Source: Haliotis asinina (taxonomy: Eukaryota; Mollusca; Gastropoda; Lepetellida; Haliotidae). Taken from it: 64,000 nucleotides of DNA. Shown here piece by piece: positions 15,101-27,000 of the stretch. The notes under the pieces were generated by a model that saw nothing but the letters and a program-made list of their open reading frames with translations, searched no databases and had not been told where the DNA came from. The DNA lies in assembly GCF_037392515.1 (NCBI RefSeq), contig NC_090290.1, positions 22,589,753 through 22,653,752 on the forward strand, in the 5' to 3' direction. The first letter of the stretch is position 1, and every line of letters starts with the position of its first letter. The position numbers were made by a program, and so were the translations under genes.

Positions 15101-18100
15101 TGCACAAAAACCTCAGAATTGGCATCACACTGTACATCAACCTCTTCAGTTGTATGAATTCAAATATCATTTATATCCTCATTATTATCTTTGTGCATTA
15201 TGTGGTTATCACTTTCTTGGCAACATATTTAGCATGTACACCAAGTGAGTGAGTTTATTTTAAGTCACTTATAGCAATAGCAGGATGTAGAACACCAGGA
15301 ATGGGCGTCACACATTGCACTTATGTGGGGAATCAAACCCAGGCCTTTGGCGTGACGATCAAACACCTTAACCACTTGACCACCACACTGCCCCACATCC
15401 ACACAGAAATGTCTCATCAACTGCAGTTGATCCTCTTCAACAAATTGTGATCAAATGAAGTTTTGGCATGCCTTTAGTATGGATCTGGCAAGGCAGTGGT
15501 TGATAGCATGAAAACCATTGGGTCATAATGATGGATTTACAAATAAACCTGTGGTAGATATGTAAAGTTAGAAGACTCGTTAAATCACTGAAATAATGAT
15601 GTTTGACACTCCACTATCTTTCCAAATTTGTATCCTGACACTTGATTAGTTTGAAATGTTGCCTACTCACTTAACCCCCTGGATGCCGACTTTTTTTTCA
15701 GGCGCACATTTTCATAAAGTTTGAAAAGTGAACGTTGTGCGAGATTTGTGCTCGCGTGGTCCTGGATCTGCGTACGGCTATGAAATTGCACAGACATGTA
15801 GAATATTTGATTTCCTATCCGTTGGTATAAATATAATTGCGGCTACCTCAGGGGTTTGAGAAATAGACACTGCTAAAAGTTGTACAAAACTTTTGTGTGT
15901 GTTAAAAAACAGTAAATTTTTCAGTTTTTTATCGTGCACCAATAAAAGCACTCTGCTACGATTTTTTTAATTTGGCATCTTTAAGGAAAGTGTGAGCGAA
16001 GAAAATACAGCTTGATATCTGAACGACATAAGTGTATATGAAATGGATGTACGTGCTAATGCATAACGTCATACTCACAAAATCAAAAATGACCTGCAAT
16101 AAATGTCAAAAATCGATTTTCTACTATGACGTCAAACGTCGACAGAGATGTCATGCACGTATAAAGATAAGGGGGCATAACTCAGCTATGGTTTACATTA
16201 GGTCAATGTAACTCCGATCACATGGAGAGAATTTGCTGAGGATATGGACAGTATATTTTCGTGATGTTTTGTTCACAGTGAACCAAACTATTCCAATACA
16301 AATTTCCCCAATGTGAGAGGATACCTTTTGGTAGTTTCACAATTTGTAAGAAGAGATGCAAGAGTACTACATCAAAAATCAGGCAATAGCGATTTGGATG
16401 TCCCTATCCGATACATATTTTAGTTCTTAGATTCCCATATTCTCTTGCTTGTGTATATGTATTTTTATTAATTTTCCATCATTATTAACGGAGTAACAGC
16501 CACATTTTGAAACATAATGAAATAATTGAAAATAATGCCACATTTTAGTTGACGTCACAGCATGTTTTATGCATTTTGTGACGTCGGAAAAAGACTACTC
16601 TGGTTGCTGATTAGTATATATCTAACCTAATTTCCACTCAATGTGTAAAAGATATCGGCTTCTGTGTCAGAATTCAACACTTTTTAGCCAAAATATAAAA
16701 TGAATGGTTTTATCACTGAAATAGTGTCCTGAATATATCAACAATTGCACGGCTTTATTACATATCTTATTGTGAGCAACACGCGCACCTGCCTAGCATC
16801 AATTTAGCCCAAATGAAAATTTCACAACACCTGAATATTCATTGAGTATTCATTTAGGAAAAAGACTTTTCTTCTCATGATTATGAAATCAATTCCCTTC
16901 ATAAATATGCAATGAAAGGTACAAAGAGATCGCTTTTTCAGTAAAGAAGTATTAGAAAATGGACGTAATGCTTGTCGAAATTAAGACTTGACCTGATGTA
17001 TATATTTTTAACAATTTCCGTATAAATATTGTTTGAGTTAGACATTCTGCCATCAGATATATTTTAATCGCATTTGAATTGACTTTATTATCGAAAAACA
17101 ATGATAATGAATCATGAAACGTTTTGACAAAGTCGCACCTGGTCATTAATATTCATAATAGTTTTGTCTATAAATACAACACAAACCAATACAATGAACA
17201 AGACAATTCCTTTAAATAGTAGTATGTGTGCCCCTACATTTGATAAACTGTACAAATCATTTTCATTAATATTATCCGTTTTACTTCTAAGTTGGAATTA
17301 TATCGCTTTTTATTAACCTGTTCATATGTAGCTGCAATATTTGTCCCAACGTATTGAATATTGCACATCACGTGAACTAAAGCACATGCTTCAGTAATGG
17401 CTACGTGTGATCTTCCAACACTTGTGTAGAGGCTTAAAATGTGGTATAATACACTTACTGAGTCAATTTCCCATGTAAATATTATTCAAACAATCAAAAG
17501 CTTTCAAAGAATAAAAACAGATACCTTATATCCACACATGCTATGGTGTTGAACATGGATATATGTAGATACTGAAATCAGTTTCATGAAAAAGTATCTG
17601 AACGATGCGCAAAATATACATCACAATACTAAAAGTGCAATCGGAATGGTATGGGCATTGTGTTTACTCTTGTTCAATCGACCTTCACCTCAAAGAAATT
17701 GCCTAATATGTGCAACAATGTTGACGTATGACATCACTACCTATGACCGATTTCTTTCAAAATGGCGGCTTCGCTGAGAAGGGAACGCAGGATTTTGCGA
17801 CGACTTTTTGCTTGATTCAGGGATCTTTTGTATATAAATGTGAGCTGTAAGTAATCAGAATTATTCTGACTATCTGTGTATTGTGATATGTTCTTATCGT
17901 TTACATTGTAAATGACGGAAGAAGCCAGAAATGCCGATAAGTACCGTTGTCGTTCTCCGTGATTTTGCGTCAGTCATGGCGTCACGCTGCACTAAAAGTT
18001 CGACAGTTTCTTAAGAATAACCAAATTATTTCATTGTATCTATTTTCAATTTGCTATTTTTTGCCACGATACTCTTCCCCTGAATATACTAAGCGTATTG

Positions 18101-21100
18101 AGCCATTGTAAGCAATGATTAGAGGGCTGGATGTTGGGAAATTTCCGAAAATGCTACGCAGTGTAAAATTGGAATTTTCTTTGTTTACATTTCAGTCAAA
18201 CGCTGTCTTTCGAGCACAGCGTTCGTTTTCAAACAAAATATATTTCGTTTCGTTTTGTCTAGACAGTTGGTATTGGTGACAAAGACTATTTGTAATTTGA
18301 TTCTAAGATATATGGGGAATTCAATGATGCATTTGTCGCAGCTAACTATGAAGTATACATGATGTGATGGACTTCTCAATACCGGCTTCTCGAAACGTGA
18401 TTTTGTAAACACTATCCAATATGGCGGAAAGCGCACTTCGGCGTTCGTGTAAGTGTATTTTCGAAAACATCCCAACCAATTCTGGGTACATCGGTGACGT
18501 TTCAAAATTATCACTCCTGGTTACATGAAAACTTGATATCAGTGATCATCAATATGCTATTTTTGAAATTCACCACTCCCAGTAATTATCCGATTTTCAC
18601 ATTTCAAAACATACTGCAAATAACGCTGTGAATCTCGATTTTGTATAGTTTGAAAAATGGCGACATTTACGAAGAAGCCTATTTTGAAAGGCGATTTTAA
18701 GCACTTTAGCTTGGTCTGAGATGATAGTGGATGGTATCAAGAAACTGGGAATTTTCCGCAGAATTCAAAACTGTGAAGTATTTATATATGCGTGGTATAT
18801 TTAGAATTTTATTGGACTTCCAAGTGAGGTATGTAGAGGAAGGACATATATGTCCCTGTGGCATCCAGGGGGTTAAACAGTAGTTCTGCATGAACTTAGT
18901 TACAAAGACATACGGTCTGATGTGTAAAATATTGCAGATCTCTGTCACTATAGTAACAACCTTTGACATTATCAGCATCCTGGGATTCATCATCAAAGTC
19001 ATCATATTCTACTTCAACGACCTTGGCCTTCTTCGATGATCTCTCTCCTGAAACATAAGCACATGAACAAATCACAGTCCAAATTATAGATAACAAACAT
19101 ATCTGCCTGATCAGTACATATATGAGACCACACCCTCAATTTTTATGTCGTCAACAATTCCAAGAAACGATAGTTCCTGTAAACTAACAACACCTTATCA
19201 AAAGAAGCATTAAGCTGCCTAAATCAGAACATTAGGTAGTTATAACCTTTTCCATTCATCTGCTATCCTTTTCAAAATGAAGTGAGTATGTGAGATCAGT
19301 TTTACGCTGCATTCAACAACAGTCCAGCTATATGGCAGCAGTCTGGAAATAATCCAGTCAGGACCAGATAATCCAGTGATCAACATCATGAACATCCATC
19401 TCTGCACAACTGGGATATGATGACATAGGTCAACCAAGTCAGCAAGTCTGACCACCTGATCCAAATAGTCATCTTTTACAACAAGCATGGGTTACTAAAG
19501 ATCAAATTTTACCCGGATCTTCACAGGTTCAAAGTGAAGACTTACTGAAAGTCATGTTCTTTTGATCCTACCATATTAACCAATGTTAACATTTGTTCTG
19601 GATCATCCACGGAAAATAACTCCAATTCCTTATTGCAACTGCTGAAATACTAATATTTGCTACACTGTCCTATTCTATAGTGTCTTCAAGTTCAGAACAT
19701 TTTTCATAACTATCTCCAACACTGATATTACAGGTTTAAGATTGCTAATAATGTAAATACATGTATGTTTCCAGTCAAAATCAGGATTGTTCGGTACCAC
19801 AGAAAAATAGGGAAGCAGTTCACAATGTTTTGCCTTGGCACTCTTTTACGTAAATATGTACAAAATATACATATATATACATATATACATATATATAATA
19901 AATTTTGCTGCTGTCAGTGTTGTAAACCATTCATGATATTTAATGGACTGTTTCTGTCTTCTTTTGGGGTATCTAAACAAACTCTTTAGCAATAGAAGTA
20001 TTATGGGCAAAACATTCAAAGAAGAGTTCATTTAATTCCCAATGAGCAGTCTTTGCATCTTTATGAAACACTATGATGATGAATAAGACCACATATCACA
20101 CCATCTTAAGACTCTGTGGTTCTTAGGCTTCCGTGGTATTTTCTAATGACATAATTTCATAAAAAATCATGCCACCTATCTTTTCATGTCACATATTGTT
20201 AACATAATATAAACTGAACATATTTAGACATTTTCTCAACTGGAAATTAATGCTCACGAAATGTGAGTATTGAGTAAATTCTTTAAAAATGTTGAATGTA
20301 TTGCAGTTTATAAACTTTGTTATTATTATAAATCTACATTGACACTAGGGCTGCAACCAATACACCATGTGGCGAATATTCACAAATATTGGGTAATGAA
20401 TATGAATAATTATTCACGAAAGTCGAATGTAATATTGTGGCTATGTGATTGATGCACAATACGGAACCCACATGTTGATTGTTAATTTGCCGTTATAACT
20501 AGTGATGTGAGATGAGATGACACTCAAATTTGGTATGTAACACTAACAGACTAATATTTACACTCCGTAGTACCATGTGCAGCTGTTGCAAACTAACATG
20601 ACTTGCGCTACTGCAATGTTAGTACATATTCCATTCTCGAATATCTCACTTTAATGAGGGATCCAGTAAAACATGCTCAGACAAAAAAAATGTAAATATT
20701 AATTTATATTCAGTTCATGAATAGCAAACTGTATTCATGAAGGGCTATGGTTTGATTTACCGAATATGTGAGTGTATCATAACAGCCCTAAATGACACTT
20801 CTGCATAGGACGTTGCTAAGGTGTGAGATTGTGACATGCTGTGTACCTGTATATTTACTCTATGTCAAACAAATAAATGATGTCAACAGCCACTTGAAGT
20901 TCAGAATGACAAGAGTGTTTCATTGACATTAAATGACACAAAGGTGTAATCATCTAACACTATATTATGTTTATACGTATCAGTGATACTGATAGTATTC
21001 ATATTCATAAATTTCTTAATACCAAGAAAACCCATGATGCAAGGGTATGTGTTTGAGGTTTCATAACGTTTGTGTAATACAGTTTAGTGTTTGAGATAAG

Positions 21101-21420
21101 CAAGTTTGACAGTATTTTGTCCATGTCCAAAATTGGACCTGTGGACATTAGGTGACATCTTGTAAACGAACATAGAGGGAGAATCGGGAAATATGTTTCT
21201 ATACTCATGTGCTGACAAACGCTTAAAAATATTTTTTTTCCAAAATTAAAACCTTTAATTTATTAATGGTTGGGCCATACATTGATACACTACCTTACAG
21301 TACTCGTCAGTAGACAGAATTCTGGTTCCATACAGTGTGACAATCTGTTAGTAAATGGACAACTATAATATTTCCACTTAAGTTACCTTTATCACGTTTG
21401 TCCTTTTTACTTCCACCCAT
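148..21420 (-). CDS. ERCC3: General transcription factor TFIIH helicase subunit XPB (ERCC3), complete, 21 coding exons
   Basis: XPB is the 3'-5' DNA translocase of TFIIH, which opens promoters for RNA polymerase II and opens damaged DNA in nucleotide excision repair. Exons from 5' to 3': 21420-21387, 19047-18961, 14293-14172, 13551-13471, 12919-12764, 12371-12297, 11528-11403, 10679-10459, 9876-9805, 9115-9009, 8827-8724, 8446-8374, 7721-7602, 5906-5704, 5556-5491, 4935-4799, 4175-4079, 2080-1963, 1464-1316, 811-698, 285-148. All borders are GT-AG and the phases join to 2400 nt, 799 residues plus stop (human about 782). Landmarks: Walker A GAGKT (about 361-365), motif II DEVQ (about 459-462), RED (about 490-492), motif [17 protein letters not shown] (from about 653), C-terminal HPLFKRFRR. 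The N-terminus ([12 protein letters not shown]) is short and lysine-rich. Odd point: motif II ends in Q where human, fly and yeast have H. The 3' UTR runs off the left edge. Identity is secure; the weaker donors (exons 2, 5, 15 and 18) are set by phase and homology. Confidence 0.97.
2441..2635 (-). mobile_element. Family-A interspersed repeat in ERCC3 intron 17
   Basis: It shows the body markers of the family: GGTATTCCAGCTATATGGCA, AAGTCTGGACCAGAC, CAGTGATCAACAGCATGA and GTGGGTTGCTGAA. The GTGA tail is missing. Confidence 0.75.
2774..3658. repeat. 97-bp minisatellite, about 9 units, in ERCC3 intron 17
   Basis: GTCACC recurs every 97 bp (2774, 2871, 2968, 3065, 3162, 3259, 3356, 3453, 3550, 3647). 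The units are nearly identical. Each contains GTTTTTAGCAATATTCCAGC and GGGGACATCAGAATGAT, which are family-B SINE tail and body sequence, so the array grew from part of a SINE. Confidence 0.95.
3812..4158. repeat. Segmental duplication, copy 1 (contains functional ERCC3 exon 17)
   Basis: This block matches 6050-6324 nearly base for base, apart from a longer GTGA run here. It contains a truncated family-A SINE, intron sequence, and 80 of the 97 bases of exon 17 (4175-4079) with its donor. It lies in the correct exon order, so it is the working copy. Confidence 0.85.
3830..3990 (-). mobile_element. Family-A repeat, truncated, with an 85-bp GTGA array at its tail
   Basis: An uninterrupted GTGA run (3830-3914) continues into TTTAGTTTTATGCTGCACTC. 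The body stops soon after the GGACCAGAC marker. The run is the longest GTGA tract in the window. Confidence 0.75.
4398..4612 (-). mobile_element. Family-A repeat in ERCC3 intron 16
   Basis: GTGA then GAGA tail, TTAGTTTTACGCC, GAGTCTGGACCAGACTC, and a head with GAAGGCCTATTCTACC; there is an internal deletion. Confidence 0.75.
5231..5432. mobile_element. Short MITE with AGGTGTGAC termini, in ERCC3 intron 15
   Basis: The ends are inverted copies of AGGTGTGAC around an AT-rich core containing several ATCGATA-like and ATCGCGAT-like palindromic bits. No convincing target duplication is seen. The length (about 202 bp) and termini fit a hAT-type MITE. Confidence 0.5.
6069..6160 (-). mobile_element. 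Family-A repeat, truncated (duplicate of the 3830-3990 copy)
   Basis: It has the same truncation point as the copy at 3830, with only three GTGA-type units. It was copied as part of the segmental duplication, not inserted independently. Confidence 0.75.
6245..6324 (-). pseudogene. Truncated duplicate of ERCC3 exon 17
   Basis: It matches the last 80 bases of exon 17, keeping the donor (GTATAC after the AAAG) but lacking the acceptor and the first 17 exon bases. It lies between exons 13 and 14, out of order. A Val codon in the working exon reads Thr here. Without an acceptor it is unlikely to be spliced in. Confidence 0.8.
6508..7600. repeat. 69-bp minisatellite, about 15 units, abutting ERCC3 exon 13
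   Basis: CTGTCAGAT recurs every 69 bp. Each unit carries the inverted stems CTCCCTGTC and GACAGGGAG, separated by an 11-base loop. Units near 6584-6630 and 6885-6920 retain CAGCAGCATGATGCCTCACT, a close copy of the last bases of exon 13. The array runs right up to the exon 13 donor (7600-7602). Confidence 0.95.
7843..7925 (-). mobile_element. Family-B SINE, 3' fragment
   Basis: Only the tail and adjacent body remain (GCCGCTTTTAGCAATACTCC, then GGGGAACACCAGAAATGG). Confidence 0.6.
7926..8108 (-). mobile_element. Family-A repeat in ERCC3 intron 12
   Basis: TACTCAGCAATATTCCAGCT, ACACCAGACAATCCAGTGAT and CGATGACATGTGTTAACCAA markers; the head is lost. Confidence 0.7.
8561..8690 (-). mobile_element. 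Family-B SINE, 3' fragment with GTGA array
   Basis: A run of GTGA units leads into TTTAGCAATACTCCAGCAAT and a partial body, ending at a GGTACC remnant of the family body. Confidence 0.65.
10136..10172. repeat. GAT/GAC-rich microsatellite in ERCC3 intron 8
   Basis: An interrupted run of GATGATGATGACGATGA-type triplets. Confidence 0.7.
10985..11270. repeat. Degenerate 40-44-bp tandem repeat in ERCC3 intron 7
   Basis: About six to seven copies of a unit containing GTGGCAAGACTAAGGGAAAC then AACTCT. Confidence 0.75.
11962..12240 (-). mobile_element. Near full-length family-A repeat in ERCC3 intron 6
   Basis: It runs from the GTGAATGAGTGAGTTTAG tail to the CTACCCTGGGACCTTCACGG head with all body markers. 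This is one of the best copies for building a consensus. Confidence 0.85.
13670..13915 (-). mobile_element. Family-A repeat in ERCC3 intron 3
   Basis: GTGAGCGAGTTTAGTTTTAC tail, CACCCGATCCCGTTAGTCGC, and the CTTCACGGGT head. Confidence 0.8.
14322..14475 (-). mobile_element. Family-B SINE in ERCC3 intron 2
   Basis: Reverse-oriented diverged copy: GAGTGAGTG tail, GGGGGACATCAGAAATGGGC body, and TTTAACCAAGCGGTTACCCC head. Confidence 0.65.
15243..15395 (-). mobile_element. Family-B SINE in ERCC3 intron 2
   Basis: Reverse-oriented copy: AGTGAGTGAGTTTATTTTAA tail, ACACCAGGAATGGGCGTCAC body, a mutated B box and TTAACCACTTGACC head. Confidence 0.7.
15675..18872. mobile_element. TTAA-flanked (piggyBac-like) non-autonomous transposon, 3.2 kb, in ERCC3 intron 2
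   Basis: Both ends carry the identical 13-bp inverted repeat CCCCCTGGATGCC, and both are flanked by TTAA (15671-15674 and 18873-18876). TTAA duplication with inverted repeats starting CCC is the mark of piggyBac-superfamily elements. No frame longer than about 110 residues is open inside, so no transposase is encoded. A 14-bp palindrome, GGACATATATGTCC, sits next to the right repeat (18842-18855). The interior is AT-rich with no recognisable gene. Confidence 0.8.
19283..19530 (-). mobile_element. Family-A repeat in ERCC3 intron 1
   Basis: GTGAGTATGTGAGATCAG tail, TCCAGCTATATGGCAGCAGT, CAATCCAGTGATCAACA-like core and ACAAGCATGGGTTACT head. Confidence 0.75.
19864..19900. repeat. AT-rich microsatellite
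   Basis: Alternating ACATATATATACATATAT units in ERCC3 intron 1. Confidence 0.7.
20346..20790. mobile_element. hAT-like MITE, 445 bp, in ERCC3 intron 1
   Basis: Imperfect terminal inverted repeats start TAGGGCTG at both ends. The flanking octamers are ATTGACAC (20338-20345) and AATGACAC (20791-20798), seven of eight identical, as expected of an aged hAT target duplication. There is no coding capacity. Confidence 0.6.
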
Positions 21421-24092
21421 TCTATACTAGAGTTTCTTATTCATGTCATGTCAAGACGTTCCTCTCAAGCGAGCTTCTATCAGCACTTTTGAGATAACTC
21501 TTTGGTAAACAGAGTTAAATAGCGCAATTTCCGGGTTTTTCAAAAGTGGGAATATTCACCGAATAGTGAAGGTTTCCAGACAGTTACCACATTTGATGGT
21601 AATCCGTTTTACAACTAAATCACATTGTAACAAGATAAAAAATCCGACAAAAAATGTGAAAAACGAACAAACTTACATAACATTTAGTGATAATTAATGG
21701 CCCCTTATTTCATTTTTATTTTGGCCCATCATTTTAATATACCACGAAAATCGAACCGAATGTTTACGACATAAAAAAAAAACAATTTAGATTTCAGGTT
21801 TCGTATAACAGTATCTAAAATGTATGTTGAATAGGCTTATGCGTACAAACGATGCCGATAATCATGAGATATAAACATATAATGATGTGCTTAACGATAA
21901 CCGACATGGAAAATTATATTTCCGGTTTGCAGTGTGATCGAAGGAAGGACTTGGGTGAAATTTAATGTAAAATTATGTTTATTGATGCATTGGATTTGAT
22001 ATAGGCGACTATAAACGTACATATTATATTCTAAAGTTATTTTTGCTTGTACATGAAGACATTTTGTATTCGTGTGATAAGTATTGTCTTAGGTTGAAGT
22101 GAAATGACCTACCCGGCATGGCAAAATGCTTTTTGTATTTTTGACTGTCGGCACTTGGATTCGCATTATTATTGCTACTGTTGTATATGATCTACTTTCT
22201 AAGCAGTTTTAATGACACATTGTTACATGTTGGGAATGTGGTAACTCTTTGTGCTATGAGTTTGACTCCTGCAGTACTTTCATTAATCCTAGATTAAAAG
22301 AATTGCAAGACAATGAGAGGGCCACTGTGTTGGGATAAGGCAGATATACCTGTTACTTAAAACATATGTGCGAATAATTCGTCAGTGTTGCTAGTACAAG
22401 GGTAGGCAGTTAAATAGTTTCCAAACCCATTGTTTGGTACTATTAATGGAAGTTGGGCTAATAAGAAGGGTCACTCATGATTGGCATACCATTGATATGT
22501 TCCGTGGATGTGAAGTGTTATATCAAGTTGTTTTCAGATTTTCCTTGCTGCATCACACCCATAGTTTGAAAGTCTTGAGATACACAGTATTTTCCCATCT
22601 CATAAATATGTCTACAATTGATTTTATGGCATTGAACAACATTCACAATCGGTTTTATGTCATTCATCAACATTCCCACACCTTTGTGCAAGAAAAGGAT
22701 TTAGTCTTACAAAGTCGACCCAAGTTAATTTCATTGCAAACTGTGATACTGCTTATAAAGCATGTGTAAATCCTACACATGATTTAGATTTGTAAACTGA
22801 TTGGAAGAATGACTATAACAATATATAATGCTTTTGAAAATAACTGGATTTTTTTTATGAAGTCACTCATTTAGTCATTAGTACCTTTTACTGTAACAAT
22901 GAAAGTCTTTCTTGGTGTGTTGTCCAGGTCTCAATACAAGATGTTATCTCATTTTGATGATGCAAATATTGGTAAAACTTGATATATTCCTTTCACATAT
23001 ATTGTACCCCAGGCACATTTATACAGTGAAGAGTGACTTTATTAACTATGATTGTGGAAATGGATCGATCGAGTGTCATTTTAGAGTTACTTTTACTTTT
23101 TTTGACCAGAATCACACCAGTGAACACTGCTAAGTGACAGTGAATGAAGCAGTAGCTATATATGAGAACACATCGCGCACAAGATTCTGCTTCTTGACGT
23201 CAATCTGAGCATCTGCACAGTCGACCCATAAAAATTGGGTTAGACTACAGCTGGTCGTCAGCAACCCATGCTTGTTGTAAGAGGCGATATTTGTGTAGAT
23301 TGATGCTCATGTTGTTACTGGATCGAATATTTTTGGAATATTGTATGGTATTAAACAACAAGCATGTCAAGCAAAAATTATGCATTAGTTCATTATGGTT
23401 GTTGTATCTGGAGCATTCATACATGTACATGGCAGTATAAGTAAACTTAATCTCAGTACTTTTCGTTACACTCCACTACTGATTCTCACAAAACCTAGTA
23501 GGAGGTCGCATCAGGTAACCTTTCAGATTGACCAATCAGAACACAGCGAAAGTAGACATAACTTTCGAACTTTTATCTCAGAAAGGTTTGTACTCGAACG
23601 ATTCCGAATGCTATTTTCCATACAATTGCTACCGGGTAATGCACATGGAACTTGTTACAATACTGTAAACAGTGATTAAACAGTCGCTGAAAATAGCATT
23701 TTTGTCAATATTCAAGGATGTCAGCTTGCAGAAATATTAGCTAATGGTAACCTTGTCATAAGAAAACCCTAAGCATATATATACTGCAGGTCAGCTACCT
23801 GTTTTATGCGAATTTTCGTTTATTGAGAGATCAGTGTCAGAGACTAGCGAATGTTTTAAGTCCCACTAAACCCTCAGCTGGAGCCCTTGTCTGATTTGTT
23901 AAGTCTGTGTGGCCTTCTCACGTTTGATTGGATGGCCATAGATTGCTCAAAGGTTAGACTGCCATGTACATGGCCAATGCCTTAAAACATGTTAGATATG
24001 TCTGAAATTATAAAGGAGAAATCAGTATAAATGAAAGCATAAAATCACATGGACTCAAAGTATCACTGAATGTTTTTTTCCCTTTTTTTCAG
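21421..24092. promoter_or_regulatory. Head-to-head intergenic region between ERCC3 and the TRBP/PACT gene, probable divergent promoter area
   Basis: The two genes start in opposite directions 2.7 kb apart. TTCCGG (ETS-type core) occurs near 21528 and near 21928, within 510 bp of the ERCC3 start codon. The TRBP/PACT start codon follows a splice acceptor, so its promoter and 5' UTR exon must lie further left, possibly close to ERCC3. I see no clear TATA box and cannot place either transcription start. Apart from one partial SINE (23232-23325), I see no further gene or element here. Confidence 0.35.
23232..23325 (+). mobile_element. Family-A repeat, head fragment
   Basis: CAGCAACCCATGCTTGTTGT, AGAGGCGA and GATGCTCATGTTGTTACTGG are recognisable; the rest is absent. 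Confidence 0.55.
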
Positions 24093-27000
24093 ATGACTGT
24101 GCCTCCAGGAAAGACCCCGATTAGCTTCCTCCAAGAATTATGTACCAAACGGGGGATAACTCCACAGTATGACCTAATTGCCAATGAGGGTGCTGTTCAT
24201 GAACCGACCTTCTTGATGAGGGTGACAGTGGGCGATGTTGTTGCCACTGGAAAAGGTTTTTATGATTTCATCTTCAGCACTGCTTGAACTATTTAAGCTT
24301 TCTGTATGTTTCCTGTATGCTTGTAAATACAAACGAACACAGCCTTGTGCGAAAATGTGAAGTCTCTATATGGATATGCTCTTCTATTTGTCAAAGCTCC
24401 CCTGATATTACCTGCAAATGTTGTCTGATCTTAAGCATGTTAACAGTGTGAGATGTGGAATTGGTTATGATCATGATGATGATGTCTAACAACAATTCAT
24501 GATGTTATGTTGTATGTGGTATGTCATGTATAGTGTATGTTGTACATGTTGTATGTTGTACACTTTGTATGTTGTACAAGATGTATGTAACATATAATGT
24601 TGTGCATGATATATGGTTTACATGTTGTATGTGCTACATGTTGTATGTTGTACATGTATGTTGTACATGTGTGTTGTGTTTTGGATGTGTGTTGTGTTTT
24701 GTACATGATGTATGTTGTACATGATGTACGTTGTACATGTGTGTTGTACATGATGTATGTTGTACATGATGTATGTTGTACATGTATGTTGTACATGTAT
24801 GTTGTACATGTGTGTTGTGTTTTGGATGTGTGTTGTGTTTTGTACATGATGTATGTTGTACATGATGTATGTTGTACATGTTGAGCATGTTGTGTATATA
24901 TTTTGCAGGTTATACACAGTGTATATATGCTGTATGTTACGTATGTTGAAGGTTCAAGCAAGAAGAAAGCCAAACATGCAGCTGCCCAGACTGCCCTCAA
25001 CCAGATTCTTGGCGTGTCCAATGGCCAGAAACCAGAAGAAAATGAGTTAGTGTATTTATGACTTTATATCCTTTTAGTTGGCTTCATGATCCTGCAGATT
25101 AGAACTTGTCAAAGCCCTGATATCCTGTTGTAAGAGGCAGCAACATCATTGAGAACATGTCGGGACATGTGGTAGAATTTTGGCTTTAGTGGTCACTGCT
25201 CATCATAAAAGATTATTTATAGATGATGCTCAGTGATGTTATCATTGTTGTTCAAAATATCAGCAACAGTGCTGTTGGGTCTCAACAGGGAATCGTTATA
25301 TTGCAGCACTCTGTTTTAAGTTTCATTTAATGAGAGTGATAATCGTCCTTTTGGATTGTGCTTTTCAATGCTGGATGGCATTTACAAATCTGATTGCCCC
25401 TGTCAACAGTCAGAGACATGACGTGTACATGAGATGGCCTACAGTCTCTTGTTCACAAGATCATGCTCTCTGTGGTACTAAGTGGAACACTTGACTCTGA
25501 TTTATTCAGTCACCGTGTTTATTCAGTCACCGTGGAAACCACTTTTGATGATCAATGGATCAATGTGAATTTATATTTTATTATCAACTCCTATGGGAGT
25601 ATGCAACCTCTGTAGGTCCATGTTCTGTTGTCTGGCCCATGTTTGTTATTTAATAGGTTCTGGTGTGTCAGAGTAGGGTAATTGTATTAAACTGTAGAAA
25701 CTATCTCTGAGTGAGTGTGCATTGCTTTATTATTGAAATGGGGCAGTGGAGTATCCCAGTGGTTAAAGCATTTGCTCATTGCGTGGAAGAAGGTTTGATT
25801 TCCAACATGGGCTCATTATGTGAAGCCCATTTCTGGTGTACCCCTGCTGTGAAATTGCTGGAATATTGCTAAAAGCAGCCCAAACCTAAAGTCGCTCACA
25901 GTTGGAGTGAACTTGATGTTGATTTCCATTTGGTCTCTACTCCATTGTTAATTTGGCTGGATGTTGTGTTTGTTAGTGTCTCTGACTCTGGAGAGGACCT
26001 TGGTCCTGGGAATCCAATCGGGGAACTTCAGGAGTTCACACAGAAGAAACTGATCAAACCACCGGTTTATGAGTTCACTAGCGAGCAGGGACCTCCCCAT
26101 GCTCGCGAGTTTGTCTGTCTTGTCAAGCTTGGAAAATTCCAGGAAAGAGGTAATTAGTTGCTGTTGTCTTGTAACCATAGTGGCAGCGATTCTGTCTTAG
26201 CAAAGACAAAAGATTACGTTGCGAACATTTTTGTTGTTGTACTGAATAGAGACAGTAACATGAGAGAGTGTGACAGAAATTACCAGAACCTATTCTCTGT
26301 TCTGTTATGTTATCAGGTTTGTTTCATATTGTCCCACCATATGCAGAAAGGTTAAAGCATTGACCCATCACGTGAAAACACACAGGGCACAACATGTGAA
26401 GCCTATTTCAGGTGTTCCATATCATGATATTGCTAAACCCATACTCACTCACTTTTTTTTACAATGACAGAAATGCTGTGTATTGATTTCAAGCGGTTAA
26501 TAACTACAACAATTTTTTATGACTGATCACTTGAAGATCATTGTCCCCTATCAGCAGAAACTTTAAGGACTGAAGAAATTTCCATTGCCTGTGTGCAGGT
26601 ACGGGAAGATCAAAGAAAACAGCCAAGCGCAATGCAGCACAGGCAATGATGCAGCATATCAAGACCCTCACCACAGATGGGGATCAACCCACAACCATCG
26701 AGGACTCGGAGGAGGAGGATGAAATACCGCTGGTACGTGGACAATTGATGCAGTACTGTGTGCACAGGAACACTTAGAATTAGATTCTCCATTTGATTCA
26801 GTGTTCATGTGAACATTAAGTGTATGCAGTAACCCATGTTCATGGGAACACATGTCCATAGTAACATGTTCATAGTAACACATGTCCATAGTAAAATGTT
26901 CATAGTAACACATGTATGCAGTAACATATGTCCATAGTAACACTTGTTTGTAGTAACACATATCATCGTAACACATGTATGCAGTAACATATGTCCATAG

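Noticed and set aside
24524..25021. 165-codon minus-strand frame rich in QHTSCTTY
   Set aside because: Translation of the TGTTGTACATG repeat in an intron.
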